A model generated the notes under the pieces. The model had not been told where the DNA came from, did no database searches, and saw only the letters and a list, made by a program, of their open reading frames with translations. The translations under genes and the position numbers were made by a program. Positions 7,481 to 19,640 of a stretch of DNA of 64,000 nucleotides are shown here, piece by piece; position 1 is the first letter of the stretch; every line of letters starts with the position of its first letter. The stretch lies in contig JAVMKO010000020.1 of NCBI GenBank assembly GCA_032164245.1, forward strand, positions 12,552,706-12,616,705, in the 5' to 3' direction. The stretch is from Sternotherus odoratus. Taxonomy: Eukaryota; Chordata; Testudines; Kinosternidae.

Positions 7481-10400
7481 TAATTCCCCCGGAGGCCACT
7501 TGCCTGGATCTGATTGTGAGATAAAAGCTATGGAATTTGCCAGGGCTTCCATTTATAAAATGTATTTACATCTCCAGCTCAGTCCTGCTCCCTATGTCCA
7601 ATCTCAGCCAAATATTTTTAAAGGCGTTTGGAGCGAAGTGTGCTAATGGACCCTAATGGTGTAATGGACTTCCAAGTGCTCATGCCATTGTACATACAAA
7701 AGCCCCTAAACCAAGCCCAAATCAACAAATACAGTCTCAATAAGAAAATTACAATGAAAACACTAATTGTCCTACATGGAACTCATCCATAGCCAGTTGA
7801 AGTTAATAGGAATCTCTTCATTGACTCAATAGGCTTTGGATCAGGTCCTGAATTGCCATTAACAGGTGATATTTCTGATTCTCTCCATTTTCATGAATTC
7901 TAATTGTCTCAATGGCAACAAATTTCACAATAATTTAAAGCGTTTCATCGGGCACAAGCATGCGTCATAATTCAGGGATAAATTATCCGCAAGCTAATAT
8001 GAAATGTAACCCAAGTAAAAAAAATAAAATAAAATAAATAGCATCTTCCATACATTAAAAGCCAGAAATATGGATGGAATTGTTTTTTTAAAATTAAATA
8101 TGCACTGTAAATTCCAGTTACTGTTATGAATACCATATGTTTTAACTTTAAAAGTGATACTTTGGCAAGAAACAGCAAGTGCAGTTACTAGCTCTGTCTC
8201 AGAGAACAGGTTGGCTCAGCAATGTTCATAGAGGCACATGTCCTAGGAAAGCACAAACTCCCATATTCTACAGAGAACCTATTTATGTGCAAATGTTGTT
8301 GTAAGGCATAAAACTCTACTTACCAAAGAGTGCAATATCAGTGCAAGCTTGTAAATCCACTGTTTGCCTTTAAAAAGGACTTGCTGTCCTTAATAGCCAG
8401 ATGGAGGAGTGATCTACACAGTTAATTATTTAGAAATCAAGATACTTTCATCAGGACAATTGACTGAGGATATATATATATTTAAAATGGAGGGAAGAGT
8501 TTATAATTTCAAAATGAATATCAATTTATTGCTGACAAAAATCCAGCATCAGTAGAGTTCTGGAGTTCTGACTTAGAATTTTATTTGGGGTTCCCTTGAT
8601 TTATTTTGTTTGAGAAGCAAAGAAATAGAGAATATTGTGTCAGAAAGGATTCTGGTTTGTACTTCATCAAAGAGGATAGAGTTGGGGGTCTTTTGCATTA
8701 ATTCTTTTCAAATCAGAAACTGAATGAGACCAGTGGGGTTGAAAAGAAAAGACACAAAGACAGTTCCAATCAGAAATGTACCACCAATAGAAAGAGAGAG
8801 AGAGATGTCAGAAGTGCTTTCTAAGCCCTCTCCTGGCGTATTCTAGGACAACCTCCAATGTAAGAAATTGCAGCAAACCTGGTACTTGCTGCTATGAAAT
8901 GAATGGATTGAAAAATCGTATGGGGATAATGTGAGTACTAGAAGGGCTTGTGAAATTGGAGTAATCCTTGGCTAGCAGATCTGTGTTTTTACATCTTGAA
9001 ATAGTTTGAATTTTGTTCTCAATCAAACGATGATTTAAAAAAGTGTGTGAGTGAGGATGTTACCTTAAAAGAAATGAAACTCTGTACAAAGACCCATTGT
9101 GGCAGCTTGTGAAATAAGGGAATCCAAATCTGGCCCTACATTTTAGTAACAGTTTTATGGGGATTTAAGCCATATAACTCCCACCAACTTCAATGAGAAT
9201 TGTGAGTCTGCTTCAGCATTATATTTTGCCCATTTTGTGCCAACGAAGCTGTATTGTTTTCGGTGGAATTGCAATGGTGTAAAACATACGTAGTGGATAA
9301 GAGAATCCGGCCCAGTATGTCTCAATACCTGGGAAATGAAGGCCTCCAACATAACATTTGAAAAGGCATTTTCTCTGTTTCTCAGTACTGTTTTTCTAGA
9401 ATTTTAGTGTAACTTAACGTTAGTGCTCCATTATTAGGCTAATTAACAGCCAAACGTGAAGCTGTAGACTTGTAGAGTATAGGAATTGGGTAGTAGCTCT
9501 TAAAATAGTTGGTAAGGCATTTAGTGGGCTGGTCCCCGATCTTCCAAAATAGAAGGCCTGTTAGAGGGCTTACAAACCATTACCCAATCCCTGTACACTA
9601 CACGCTTAATATTCTATCAAGAACAAAGACACAGAAGAAGTACGTACTTTATCTTGTAAGCACTAGGTGAATAGCCCCAATGACTTCAGTGGGACTACTC
9701 ATGTGAGTAAGTGCTCACCAGGGAAAGTAAGGACTACATCACCTGCCCCTGAGAATAGTTCTGTATCCAGTACAAGAGCGAATTAGAAATGAGAAGAAAT
9801 GATGGTATATTTGACAGAGAATAGAGAGAGTCTTCATCTCAAACAAAGAAAACTATTGTGAAGGTCCAGTGTTGGTTAAATCTGCTGTGATGTACAAAAT
9901 TGCAGATAGTAAAGGGAACATCTCACTTTTGTATCCAGCCAACCAATGCGATTTCCCGGACAGGTGGGTTGAGGGACCATTTGTTAAGATTCCTGGGTAT
10001 GAGAGGGAGGGTTTGCCAAACACACTCTTTTGTTGTTACTGTAGCTTCAATACACATGCAAGCAGGTTTCTGCCAGAGTTCTACTATGTCAGAGAGAAAA
10101 TTGCATTCTGTCCAAGATAGAATGTTTTCTCCAGAGCATTCATGACTTCCGGAGGGTGGAAAATATTCCTTTAGTATTTTCTTGCTGCTATTTAAATAAT
10201 GGCCCCCAAATCCATGCTTAAATTTGGGATAGCAATCATCAGTTAAGGGAAAGTAAATACTCCTTTTATGTGCATGGAGTCTGACTACAACTTGAACTGC
10301 TTAGTAATTTCAGCTCAGTTCTGCTACTGAGGAAATGAGAACCTGAAATCTACAAGGTAAAATGCATCATCTTTCATGAAATATACAATTGATACTGAGC

Positions 10401-11460
10401 TGACAAAGTGCACTATATTATTAAATGGTTGATTTGCCTTGGTAGAAGCACGTTGCTGGAACCAGTAGCTCTTTAGTGCTATGTGTGACGATCCTTAAGG
10501 GCCTTTCACACAGTGAGAAATGTATATTTGAAAAGCTTGCTGTATAGCTACCTGTCCTGTAGCATGATTACAAATATATAGGGGACTTAATCTCTACATT
10601 TAATCTTTCTGAATACACTGGGGAGGAAATCATGCTGACATGAAAACAGACAAAAGAACTCACGGCTTTAGGTTGGGGAACTCTATTTTTTTCTTCCTCT
10701 TCTTCATTTATATATTGACAAATGCAGTCCCCTATATTTAAATAGCAATTTAGGTGAAAACTGCAGAGGCAGAGAATAGTAATGCACCATAGCAGCCACA
10801 CTGCAACCACAGTTAAACTCTGTAATGGAATGCTGGAAGTTATTGAGCTTTTTATTGGTCTGAGACCGTGTTAGTGTTGTATCTAGGACAATCAGAAACA
10901 GAAGGAACTAAGATTTAAAAAATCAGCTATATCAACTCTACTTTTCCAGAAAAGGCTCATTTTAAAGAGTAAGCAATGGATGCAGCAGAGAGCAAACCAG
11001 GAGAGAGTCATTAAAACACAACAACAAAAAAGAGCTCTGAACATGCAAACCCTGGAAGGTAAACAAACCTTCAAGGTGTGGGAGCCAAATTAAACATAAT
11101 AAGAATAAGGGGGGAAAAGTCAAGTAGTTCCTTTTGGCCAGTAAACAAACCTAGAGAGAATAACTTTCCAGTGTGTTGATGTTCCGGCAGTTCATTAATC
11201 CCAGTGAAAGCTTTCTAAAGTTTTTGATGCGTGGACTTCATTTTCAAATATCTCATTAGTTGCTCTGTGGATTAAATGCTGATGTTCACCAGTGAAAACC
11301 CATGGCTACCGCTGATGGATGTAATTGGGCTGTAATGAATTTTAGCTGCTGATCTAATCTTGCAAAAAAACTAAACAAAAACAGACTGCTCTTGTTCTCT
11401 CATTCTAAAGCGTTAAGTCCTACCAGAAAGAGAGAAGTCTTGAAATATGTAACTCCCTTT
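7481..11460. other. Non-coding DNA with scattered short repeats
   Basis: No gene is supported. Short remnants of palindromic sauropsid repeats containing a 'gacttcagtgg' or 'caacttcaatgag' centre occur near 7790-7860, 9170-9320 and 9655-9725. There are small A/T tracts at 8020-8040 and 8466-8480. The longest frame (9869-10120) has no recognisable similarity. Confidence 0.5.
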
Positions 11461-11464
11461 GCTT

Positions 11465-11565
11465 AGGGGCCTAATTTTGGGAGGTTCTGAGCACCTTCAA
11501 CCTTAACTGAAGTTGGTGGCCCATGTAGGAGCTCAGCATGTTTGAAAAATCAATCCTGTGCCTTT
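11465..11565. repeat. Palindromic short interspersed repeat
   Basis: 'gaggttctgagcaccttcaa' on the left mirrors 'ggagctcagcatgtttgaaa' on the right around a centre near 11510. This is the common sauropsid repeat whose arms read 'tgagcacc' and 'ggtgctcagc'. Diverged. Confidence 0.5.
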
Positions 11566-11663
11566 CTGACAGGTTTTAGAGTAGCAGTCATGTTTGTCTG
11601 TATCCGCCAAAAAAAAAAAAAACAGGAGTACTTGTGACACCTTAGAGACTAACAAATTTATTT

Positions 11664-11701
11664 AAGCATAAATTTTCGTAAGCTACAGCCCACTTCATCA
11701 G
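11664..11701 (-). ncRNA. Hammerhead ribozyme-like motif in the PLE terminal repeat (decayed stem III)
   Basis: The minus strand reads CTGATGA (11701-11695), stem II GTGGG with CTTAC across the loop CTGTAG (weakened), then GAAA (11677-11674). Stem III is weak: A-U, an A/C mismatch and a U-G pair around TTAT. The core nucleotides survive, but pairing is poor, so activity is doubtful. It lies downstream of the GIY-YIG frame on the same strand, which ties the motif to its parent element. Confidence 0.6.
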
Positions 11702-11916
11702 ATGCATAGAATAGAACACACAGTAGGAATATATATATATACACACAGAGAACATGAAAAGGTGGAAGTTGCCATACCAATTCTAAGAGGCTATTTAATT
11801 AAGATGAACTATTATCAGCAGGAGAAAAAAAATGTAGTGATAATCAAGATGGCCCATATCATACAGTTGACAAGAAGGTGTGAGGATTTTAACATGGAGA
11901 AATAGATTCAATTTGT

Positions 11917-12216
11917 GTAATGACCCAGCCATTCCCAGTCTCTATTCAAGCCTAAATTAATGGTATTCAATTTGCAAACTAATTCCAGTTCAGCAGCTTC
12001 TCATCTGAGTCTGTTTTTGACATTTTTCTGTTGTAAAATTGTCACCTTCAAGTCTGTTATTGAGTGACCAGAGAGGTTGAAGAGTTCTCTTACTGGTTTT
12101 TGAATATTAGGATTCCTGATGTCAGATTTGTGTCCATTTATTCTTTTGCATAGAGACTGTCCAGTTTGGCCAATGTACATGGCAGAGGGGCATTGCTGGC
12201 ATATGATTGCTGGCAC
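11917..12216 (-). pseudogene. GIY-YIG endonuclease domain of a Penelope-like element
   Basis: The frame shows ICQQC followed by MYIGQTGQSL and the catalytic-type KRINGHKSDI. These are the YIG half, the conserved Arg and the His of the GIY-YIG fold as found in PLE C-termini. After 12001 an in-frame TGA (12001-12003 on the minus strand, probably a decayed CGA) interrupts the frame. The same frame then continues with a conserved-looking stretch (EAAELELVCKLNTINLG) to the next stop near 11917. The GIY half lies across the frameshift. In the living element this domain nicks DNA for target-primed reverse transcription. This copy is dead. Confidence 0.85.
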
Positions 12217-12219
12217 ATA

Positions 12220-12558
12220 TCACATTGGTAGATGTGCAGGTGAACGAACCCCGATGGTGTGGCTGAAGTGATTAGGTCCTATGATGATGTCACTTGAATA
12301 AATATGTGGACAGAGTTGGCATCGGGCTTTGTTGGAAGGATACATACCTGGGTTAGTGTTTTTGGTGTGTGGTTGCTGGTGAGTATTTGCTTCAGGTTGG
12401 GGGGCGAGGACTGATTGTCTCCCAAGATCTGTGAGAGTGAGGGATTGTCTTTCAGGATAGGTTGTAGATCTTTGATGATGCGCTGGAGAGGTTTTATTTG
12501 GGGGCTGAGGGTGATGGTTGGTGGCAGTTATTTTTTTCACGGGGCCTGTTGATTTCAC
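12220..12558 (-). pseudogene. PLE linker region upstream of the GIY-YIG domain (fragment)
   Basis: An open frame of 112 codons rich in Pro, His and Thr. Toward its end it holds a CxxC pair (RCQLCPHIYSSD), as found just before the GIY-YIG domain of Penelope-like proteins. The frame ends just where the endonuclease domain starts in another frame, so a small insertion or deletion near 12215-12230 separates the two parts. No start codon context is meaningful; this is the inside of a longer protein. Confidence 0.7.
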
Positions 12559-12569
12559 TGGACTTCATT

Positions 12570-12889
12570 AGACAGATCAGCTACATTCTATAATATGAAA
12601 TCACTTAAAAGAGAAAGGCTTGAGATGAAGAGCACACAGTTACATTAGTTTCCTAGCAAGATTTATCCACTGCTAATATGACTTAATATACTAAGTTAAC
12701 AAACCTAGGCCCTAGATGTGTAGACCCTCATACAAATGTGGAACCCCATTGGTCGATTAACATTTGGGTGTGTATGCACAACCCTGATATTATTGTATCC
12801 ATGTGTTGGTGGGTGTTTGTGTCTCACATGCTTTGTGATCTTGAGGAAAGTTAATTCCCCACTATATGCCCCTGTTTTCCCTCCCTTGG
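12570..12889. other. Unassigned non-coding DNA
   Basis: No gene or named repeat is seen between the PLE and the short interspersed repeat that follows. Confidence 0.45.
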
Positions 12890-13022
12890 TCTTGTCTGTT
12901 TAGGCTGTAAACTCTTAGGAGCGGAGACTGTGTATGTTAGTGTAGCATCTGGCACAAAGGGGCCCCGTATCACCTGTGGAACCTCTTGGTTGCTGCTGTA
13001 ATATTAAAAATAATATTAATGA
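12890..13022 (+). repeat. Ancient short interspersed repeat ('aaggggcccc' family)
   Basis: Carries 'ggctgtaaactcttaggagc', 'gtgtagcatctggcacaaag' and an A/T-rich 'aaaataatattaat' end. The same order of motifs appears at 32391, 34041, 38776 and 51671. It looks like the 3' part of an old amniote SINE/LINE (MIR- or L3-like). Exact family unresolved. Confidence 0.5.
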
Positions 13023-15380
13023 GATGAGCCTGGAGAATCTGAGCTGAGAATTCTCTCAGCTGTCACTGAAATTCTGCATGGCTATAGATAACAGCATTGC
13101 AATAGCCTTGAAGTTTCTAAATGGCCATGGGCCAACCATGCTTTATCCTTTTTTCTCTTACTGGCAGAGTAATTGCAAGCTGCTACCATTTTTCAGTAGC
13201 CTTAATGGAAAACATGGGGAGAGCTGTGTGACCCTCAATGCCAAAGAATGGACAATGGAGCCCACAATCCCAGCAATAAGGAGATGTTTGTAATCTTGCA
13301 AGACCTGACTGCTAAAGTGACCTTGAGCTAGTTGGAGCTCGTTGGTCAGGAGCTAGCCATAGCTTCCGTTGTGCTACTTCCAAACAAAAATTAGGAAGCC
13401 TTGTTTCTGGAGTAAGAATAGGGTCCCTCTAGCAAACTTTTTTTTTTTTTAAGTGCATTGTGGTGGTGGTGTGAAAATAATGCAAAGTTTCCAAATTGCT
13501 GTTCTGTTCATTGTATGCTAGTTGGGCCCCAGAGAGAATCCAGTATCTCCTTCAAATGATTATGCAAATATGACTAAGTATCTGAATACCTATTCCCACT
13601 TTTTATCCTCTGTAATCTAATGTCTCCCTTGATGCAATACTGTTTCAAATTATCTTCAGTGAGTAATGACTTGCATTTAGCGTTTTATACCAAACTGTCA
13701 TATAGATCATTTTGTGTAATACTTTACATAAATTAGGAATGCTCTCCTATGGCATGGACGCTGCTGCTGGTGTTTTTTTACAAGATTAAAAGTGCAAACA
13801 ACACAAACCTGGTGTAATTTGGAAACAAACAAACAAAATAAAATGGCAAACTTGGAGTCATGTATTACATGTTAGTTACAGTAAATTACAGCGCCATTAG
13901 TTGAGGCCATTCAGGGAGGCTCTCCCTAAGCATAATTACTTGGCGCAATGTAAAATGCTAGCTCACAGTCATTACCTCTTTTAATGGCTGTTCAGTGGCC
14001 TATGTAGAATGGTTGATGAGTCTCTGGAAACTAGTAGACTGGTGTCATCTCAGAAATACATACGTTAGCATTTCCTGCCTTGATGGCCGATCCAGGAAAG
14101 AGGTGAAAGATTGAATAGGCCATGTTAAAGAACTTCTATTTTATTCCTATAGATGGTCTCTGCAGGTCAAGGTGGAGGTATATGGGTGGAATGCTGTTTA
14201 GAGGAAGTTAGCATTGCTGCGTTGGAGCAGACTATGCTTAGCCCTACTCATGGTGATTAGCAGCTTACTCTGCAAAGAGTCCCATTCATTTACGGAACTG
14301 TTCAACAAGGGTAAGGATAGTAGAATCATTTGTCCTTCTGTGTCATAAATAGAACCTAGCCTCTAGGCTGTGTCATTCCGGCAACTTTCAAAACTGCACT
14401 TAAAATGAATTTTATGATTCTCCTTCACAGGAGAGTATGAGTGAGATTATAATTAAATGGGAAAAACGATAAAAGGAAAAAATACTCAGTGTTTCCAGTT
14501 TCAGCCTGTAAATTTTTATAGCCTTTAATTTGCTTGAAATAGAAGATTTTTTTCCTCCTGTAGGATACACGTTAGATTGAGTGGTTCTGGGTTTGCTTTT
14601 TTTTGTTGTTGTTGTTGTTTTTCTTTTTTAGTGCAAAATTTATATGTGCTGTGGCACTGTGGGAGGAAGCGAGTCATGAATAATCAACATCTTGAGGAAT
14701 GACCTATTGTGTATGTTTACAACTCTGTTAATGAAGTCTTCGCCCAGAATCAGTCACCAAAGCTGACATCATATTGTAGCATGATTCAGGGGAAGTGAAC
14801 ACTTTCTTATTCAGCATAAACTAGTGAAGAAGAGTGCTGCTTCTCTTCCTTGTTTTTCTTTAAGCAAAGTTCAGGCTGTTCATAAAAACCTTCACTACCT
14901 ACTCAGAAAAAAAATTCACCGTTTTATGTCTAGCCTACAGATGCAGAACATGAAATAGATTCTTTGACATAAATAGGAGGAGGTCACTACAATAAAGGAA
15001 TATTTTCTTGAAAGGAAGAATTATTAGAATAGGAAATAGTCTCGTGGGGGAGTGGTGGAAGCTATTTAATCTATAAATGCAACTGAACAAAATGCTTTAG
15101 GATTAAGTTCATCCCAGAGCAGAGGACCTATCCAAGGCCCTTTATTAAATGATGCATAGAGAAGCTTTTAATGAGACTACACTGGGGTGGATTTCATCCA
15201 TATAGAGTGGGATGGACAAGATGACTTAATAGTAAAGTGTGACAAATAACCTTTTTCCCCAAGATTCATTGGCAATTTTCAAAAGTTGAAAAAATAGTTT
15301 CAAGCCAAACTAAACTTTTTATTCTGATAAAATTAAAGTTTCAATGATGACCATTTAAAAAAAATTAAATTAAATTAAAT
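13023..15380. other. Non-coding DNA, no recognised gene
   Basis: Contains a poly-T tract (13439-13451) and a (TTG)n tract (14604-14620). Otherwise I see nothing I can name. The frames are short and unrelated to known proteins. Confidence 0.45.
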
Positions 15381-15381
15381 G

Positions 15382-15629
15382 TTGAAAAAACAAAACAAAA
15401 AATGAGGAATCCAGTGAAACTTTAAAGACTAACAGATTTATTCAAACATAAATTTTCCTTGGTAAAAAAACCCACTTCTTCAGATGCATGGAGTGAAAAT
15501 TACAGAAACAGGTCCAAATAACAGGCCTATTACTCAGAAACATCCTATTAATCTTTAAGGTGCCACCAGACTCCTCGTTGTTTTTGTGGATACAGACTAA
15601 CATGGCTACCTCTCTGATATTTGAAAAAA
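15382..15629 (+). mobile_element. Penelope-derived foldback unit (copy 2)
   Basis: The body is 15391-15620 (230 bp), flanked by TTGAAAAAA at 15382-15390 and 15621-15629. The left arm (15405-15490) is a minus-strand terminal repeat with 'aaagactaacagatttattc'. The right part (15545-15620) is plus strand with 'aatctttaaggtgccaccag' and the tail 'cagactaacatggctacc'. A 55-bp segment separates the arms. The left arm's core reads CTGAAGA on the minus strand with a broken stem II, and the right arm lacks the core. The TSD is A-rich, so less secure than in copies 1, 3 and 4. Confidence 0.65.
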
Positions 15630-18200
15630 AAAATCAAACCAAAAAATATCAAAACAAAATATTTAGATTTTTTTTTCCAAAATGCACAATTTGCCAAATT
15701 TAACATGAACTCACAAAACATTAGTAGTGCTGAATCTATTTTTTTCCCCACTGGAAAAAATGGCTGAAAATGTTCACCCATCTCTACTTGATAGGTCTCT
15801 TCTATCTGAGATTTTCTATAATTCTTGTCTCCAATGCCCATATTTCAGTAGGTTTCATACTGTAGCATGGTTGATTAGAGTATGTGCATTCAGTTCATTT
15901 TGTGCTTCTCAGTGATGTTCAATTTTCCAGCTTGATGTGATCACATTTCAAATAAGTATCCTCCCTAATACTTAAAGGTGTTGCATACATTCATAATCAC
16001 TGGATAAAAATTCACATGATTGGTTTAAGTAGTAGATATGAAAAACAGAGCCATAGGAAAGAGTATATAGTTTGTAACTGAGATGTAAAATAGTGGTTCT
16101 TAAAAAAAAAAATAGAAAAGGTGGGAGGGGGGTCTTCGCAGGAGAAAACTGTTGGGGGACTATGCCCACCGATGGTAGTTTGTTTTAAAGTTGGTATTAA
16201 TTAACAAGATAAGCAATGTAGTTCTGGTCAAAAATAGTGGACATTTTAAATGGAAAACATTGATCAACTGGATAAATAAAAATAATACCACCTAGCTCTT
16301 GAATAGCATTTTCCTTAGTAGATTTCAAAGCACTTTATACATGTTTTTGTTTGCTAAGATTATTTTGAAATGCTATACTACTCTGTTTTCCAAGGAATAA
16401 GTCATTACAAATTCAGTTTTAAATAAATCTTTTAACATTAAGATTGTAGTAAAACACATTTTCGTACAAAATGTTCACACACACAAGTTTGGATGGATGT
16501 CTCAGCAAATGGACATGTGCTAAAATGATCTATTCATGCATAGCATTGAAGAGTTTTATTTGTAATATATTTGACCACCTCCATTCACGTCCATACAGTT
16601 ATACCAGTTGAGGTTCTGGTCCACCGTTATGTTAGATTAGTTTCAAGATTTAACGTTGAATATATTCTCTATTCATAATTTTCTCGAGTCTCCAGGGTCT
16701 TAAATTGTTAATAATTTCTTAATCTTCTAATTCTCCTGAGACCCTTTTTCATGGTAGAATTCCGACCAGCTTTTTATGTATTTGTGTCACATAACAAAAT
16801 ATATAATTGATCGCCACAGTCAGAACTTGAGAAAGTAAACCAAATGCTAGTGTGGCTAGTGTGTGGTGCATTCAGAAGCCGGCTATGTACACTAGATATG
16901 GAACATGAAAAGTTCTAGTCCTCTTTGGTCTTCAGATATATTATCCCATGAATATCAGACTGATGATAAATGCTAAAAGTGGAACACTTTTTTGTCTGAA
17001 GAAACTTTTGATAGGAAAATATCAATGTTTTTAATCCATAAGAAACCACAAAGACTTCGGAGATTTTAATTGAGGCTGGGTAAAGTGATGAGTGGTAGAG
17101 AGTCTTCATGGTATAGAGTGTTTTTTGTATGTGAAAATGCCAATTTTTCTTCAAACATAAACAACGTGGATTGTAAATGAGCTCACAGTAAGTGCTGCAC
17201 GTAAGATCTGTTGCTGTTGATACTGTAGGCAACTTATTTAAATGAAACATTTCAGTGTTCTTTCAGAAGTAAGTTCAGCATAATGCAGCCAATGCTGACC
17301 AGAGAGTAACATGTACACACAGCAGACTGAAAGCTTTCCAGAGTAAAATTTGTCATTAAACTAGCTGGTGACCTTGATCTTTTCAAGAATTTTACACTTG
17401 TTTGCAGACCATCACAACATGTTTAACCCTCAATAAATAATATGGCAGCGTAAAATATGGGATGAGTATGCCAAGCAAATAACAGATTCTTACCCTGGAA
17501 AACTTGGCAAAGCCACTACTTTGATTACAGTCTGAATACACGCTAATTAATTGTCAACAGAGTGTTCTGTGTTATTACAGGACTCAGCAGACACAGTCTC
17601 TGCCCCACAGAATTTACAGTCTGGATGGCAGACAAAACCATAGAAACTATGTCCTTGGTATAGAATAGGTACAGAACAACATCATGAATATAACAAATGA
17701 GATGTGCTCATTTTACCATCCTATTAGTTTGACTTATAGGATAAATCTACAGTGTGTGGGGGGAGAGAGGAGGAAGAGAACCACTGCAGTGAGTGTGAGT
17801 GTAGGTCAACTGATGTAATGGGCTTGCACTAATGAGCTAAAAATAACAGTAACAACATTCATGCTCTGGGCTTGGGCTCTGAGCCCTCCCTCCCTCAGCA
17901 GGTTTTAGAGTGTGGGGTCCTGCTTGGGTGTGAACATTGATGCTACTATTTTTAGTCCCGTGGCACAAGCCCCACAAGAACTGAGTCACATGACCAGGCT
18001 GTGAGACTCGGTGCTTTGGGGTTGTTTTTGTTTTTGTTTCACACAGTGTATGTAGCTGTACTTAGACCATAGTTGGAAGGGAAGGGGAGCAGCCCTTGGC
18101 ATTAGTTGGGAGGATTCTAAACATGCCCTAAGTAAAGGCTCTCTTATTTGCTGTTTAGTTTCAATTAATAGCTGCATAGTGCGCTATTGCACACTCCACT
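15630..18200. other. AT-rich non-coding DNA
   Basis: No gene is supported. 17570-17650 resembles a degraded MIR-type segment ('cacagtctctgccccacaga', 'atttacagtct'). The longest open frame (16915-17250, minus) is AT-driven and has no recognisable domain. Confidence 0.45.
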
Positions 18201-18206
18201 TGGAAA

Positions 18207-18412
18207 CACTAAACCTGTGGTGTCCAATAGAAATTTGATGCTAGTCATACTGCTAGACACACCTGTGGTTTTGAATTTTTCTTATTAGCCACGGTATTAA
18301 AAAGGCACATTAAGCCAGATTATAAAAAAAGCCATATGCATTAGCCACAATTCAATAACCTATTAGCCACATGTGGCTAGTGGAAAATGTATTGGACACA
18401 GCTGCACTAAAC
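18207..18412. mobile_element. hAT-like MITE with 8-bp TSD
   Basis: The body is 18215-18404 (190 bp), flanked by the perfect 8-mer CACTAAAC at 18207-18214 and 18405-18412. The ends CTGTGGTGTCCAATA and the reverse complement of TATTGGACACAGCTG form the inverted repeat. The AGCCACATGTGGCTAG palindrome near the right end is shared with mammalian hAT-type MITEs ending in GTCCAATA. An 8-bp TSD is diagnostic of the hAT superfamily. No transposase. Confidence 0.85.
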
Positions 18413-19204
18413 ATTCATACATTGTTAGCTGGTTGGAAAATGGGGAGTTGGGTATATAGCAAAAAAGGCTTTTGTGAAATATGTGGCTGTAAGTAGTGTG
18501 GATTGTTCCAGGGTTGGATAACCAGGACACTCTTTTCCTGACTAATGCATATATATAGTTTGTTTGTTTTAAAATAAAGAAGAAAACAAACGTAGAACTT
18601 CCTTTTACTAAAGCAAGGTTAGGGAGTCCTGTGCCATAGTGTGTTTTGTTGGTTTTTTTTTTAATATATTAGTCTTCCTAGAATGGCTTACTCAGGTCAC
18701 TTATATTGAGGATTTGGTATTCTTTTTAAGTAGGATTGATGTGGAGAAGAATCTCTGCCTGCACGATTGATTTTAGTTTCTCCAGCAAATCTGTTTGAAA
18801 ATAGTTAGTGTGCAGAAAAACTATAAAACGTAGAATGGATGCATCAATATAGAATGCTGGTCTTATTTAGCTTGAAGCAAGGGGTCAATATAATATATAC
18901 ATAAGTCTCCCCCATGATAAAAATTGCTGCTGTTTTACCTTATCAATGTTCTTTTCTGTATTTGTGTCCTGCGATATCTGCCCATGTCAAAGGTACCATA
19001 AGATGGAATAGTGCAGCAGGATTTATTTTTTTTAAAGAACAGTTTAAGGGTCAAACCAGAATGTTGTATTTCAATTTTACTATAGCACAAACTACAAAAA
19101 GTAACCAATGGTTTTGTTGGCAATGAGATTGTCGGTGCAAAAGAGAATGGACCAGTCACACACACACACACACACCATGATATTGAATCCCTGATCATCA
19201 TGCT
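18413..19204. other. Unassigned non-coding DNA
   Basis: No gene. A short (CA)n tract lies at 19156-19174. Frames on both strands at 18914-19201 overlap each other and have no recognisable domain. Confidence 0.45.
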
Positions 19205-19640
19205 TGGTAGACCTTAACATTATCTAATGCTTTTTTGAACCCAGTTATAATTTCCCTAACAATGAGTTCTTCAGGTTGACTGTGTGAAGAAGTACTTCCT
19301 TTTGTGTGTTTGTTAAACATGCTACCAATTGATTTAATTCACCCCTGGTTCGTATATTAAGGGGTAAATAACACTTCTTTATCCACTTTCTCCAGATCAT
19401 TCATGATTTTGTAGATCTCTATCATATCCCCCCTTAGCTGTTTCTTTCCCAAGCTGAACAGTCCCAGTCTTTTTAATCTCTGCTCATGTGGAAGCTGATC
19501 CATACCCTTAATCTTTTTTGTTGCCCTTCTTTGTGTCTTTTCCACTTCTAATATCTCTTTTAAGAGATGGGGTGACCAGAACTGCACACAAAATTCATGA
19601 TGTAGGTACACCGTGGATGTATATAGTGGCATTTTGATAT
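19205..19640 (-). mobile_element. CR1 LINE, 3' end of ORF2 plus 3' UTR
   Basis: The minus-strand frame 19632-19357 contains the CR1 ORF2 C-terminus (QRRATKKIKGMDQLPHEQRL, then LRGDMIEIYKIM). It is followed toward 19205 by the 3' UTR with 'agtacttccttttgtgtg' in antisense. Truncated at its 5' end near 19640; the extreme 3' terminus is not visible. Confidence 0.85.
19357..19632 (-). pseudogene. CR1 ORF2 C-terminal remnant
   Basis: 91 codons homologous to the end of the CR1 reverse transcriptase ORF: the HHEFCVQFWSPHL region, RRATKKI, HEQRLKRLGLFSL and RGDMIEIYKIM. The RT catalytic motifs lie upstream and are absent, and the frame is lost after the last Pro. Non-functional. Confidence 0.85.

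Larger units (their letters stand above)
11569..12568 (-). mobile_element. Penelope-like retroelement, 3' portion (5'-truncated)
   Basis: On the minus strand, from 12568 to 11569, it carries a linker and zinc-knuckle-like region, a GIY-YIG endonuclease domain, a 3' untranslated stretch and a terminal repeat with a hammerhead-like core (11664-11701). It ends in a poly-T tract and the tail ending near 11569 ('gctactctaaaacctg'). The reverse transcriptase part is missing. PLE proteins normally have RT followed by GIY-YIG. The right boundary is approximate because I could not find a clear TSD. Confidence 0.85.

Noticed and set aside
9869..10145. Two overlapping frames of 81-83 codons that look protein-like (Cys-rich)
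   Set aside because: They overlap in different frames, have no recognised domain and no flanking splice signals that I can defend.
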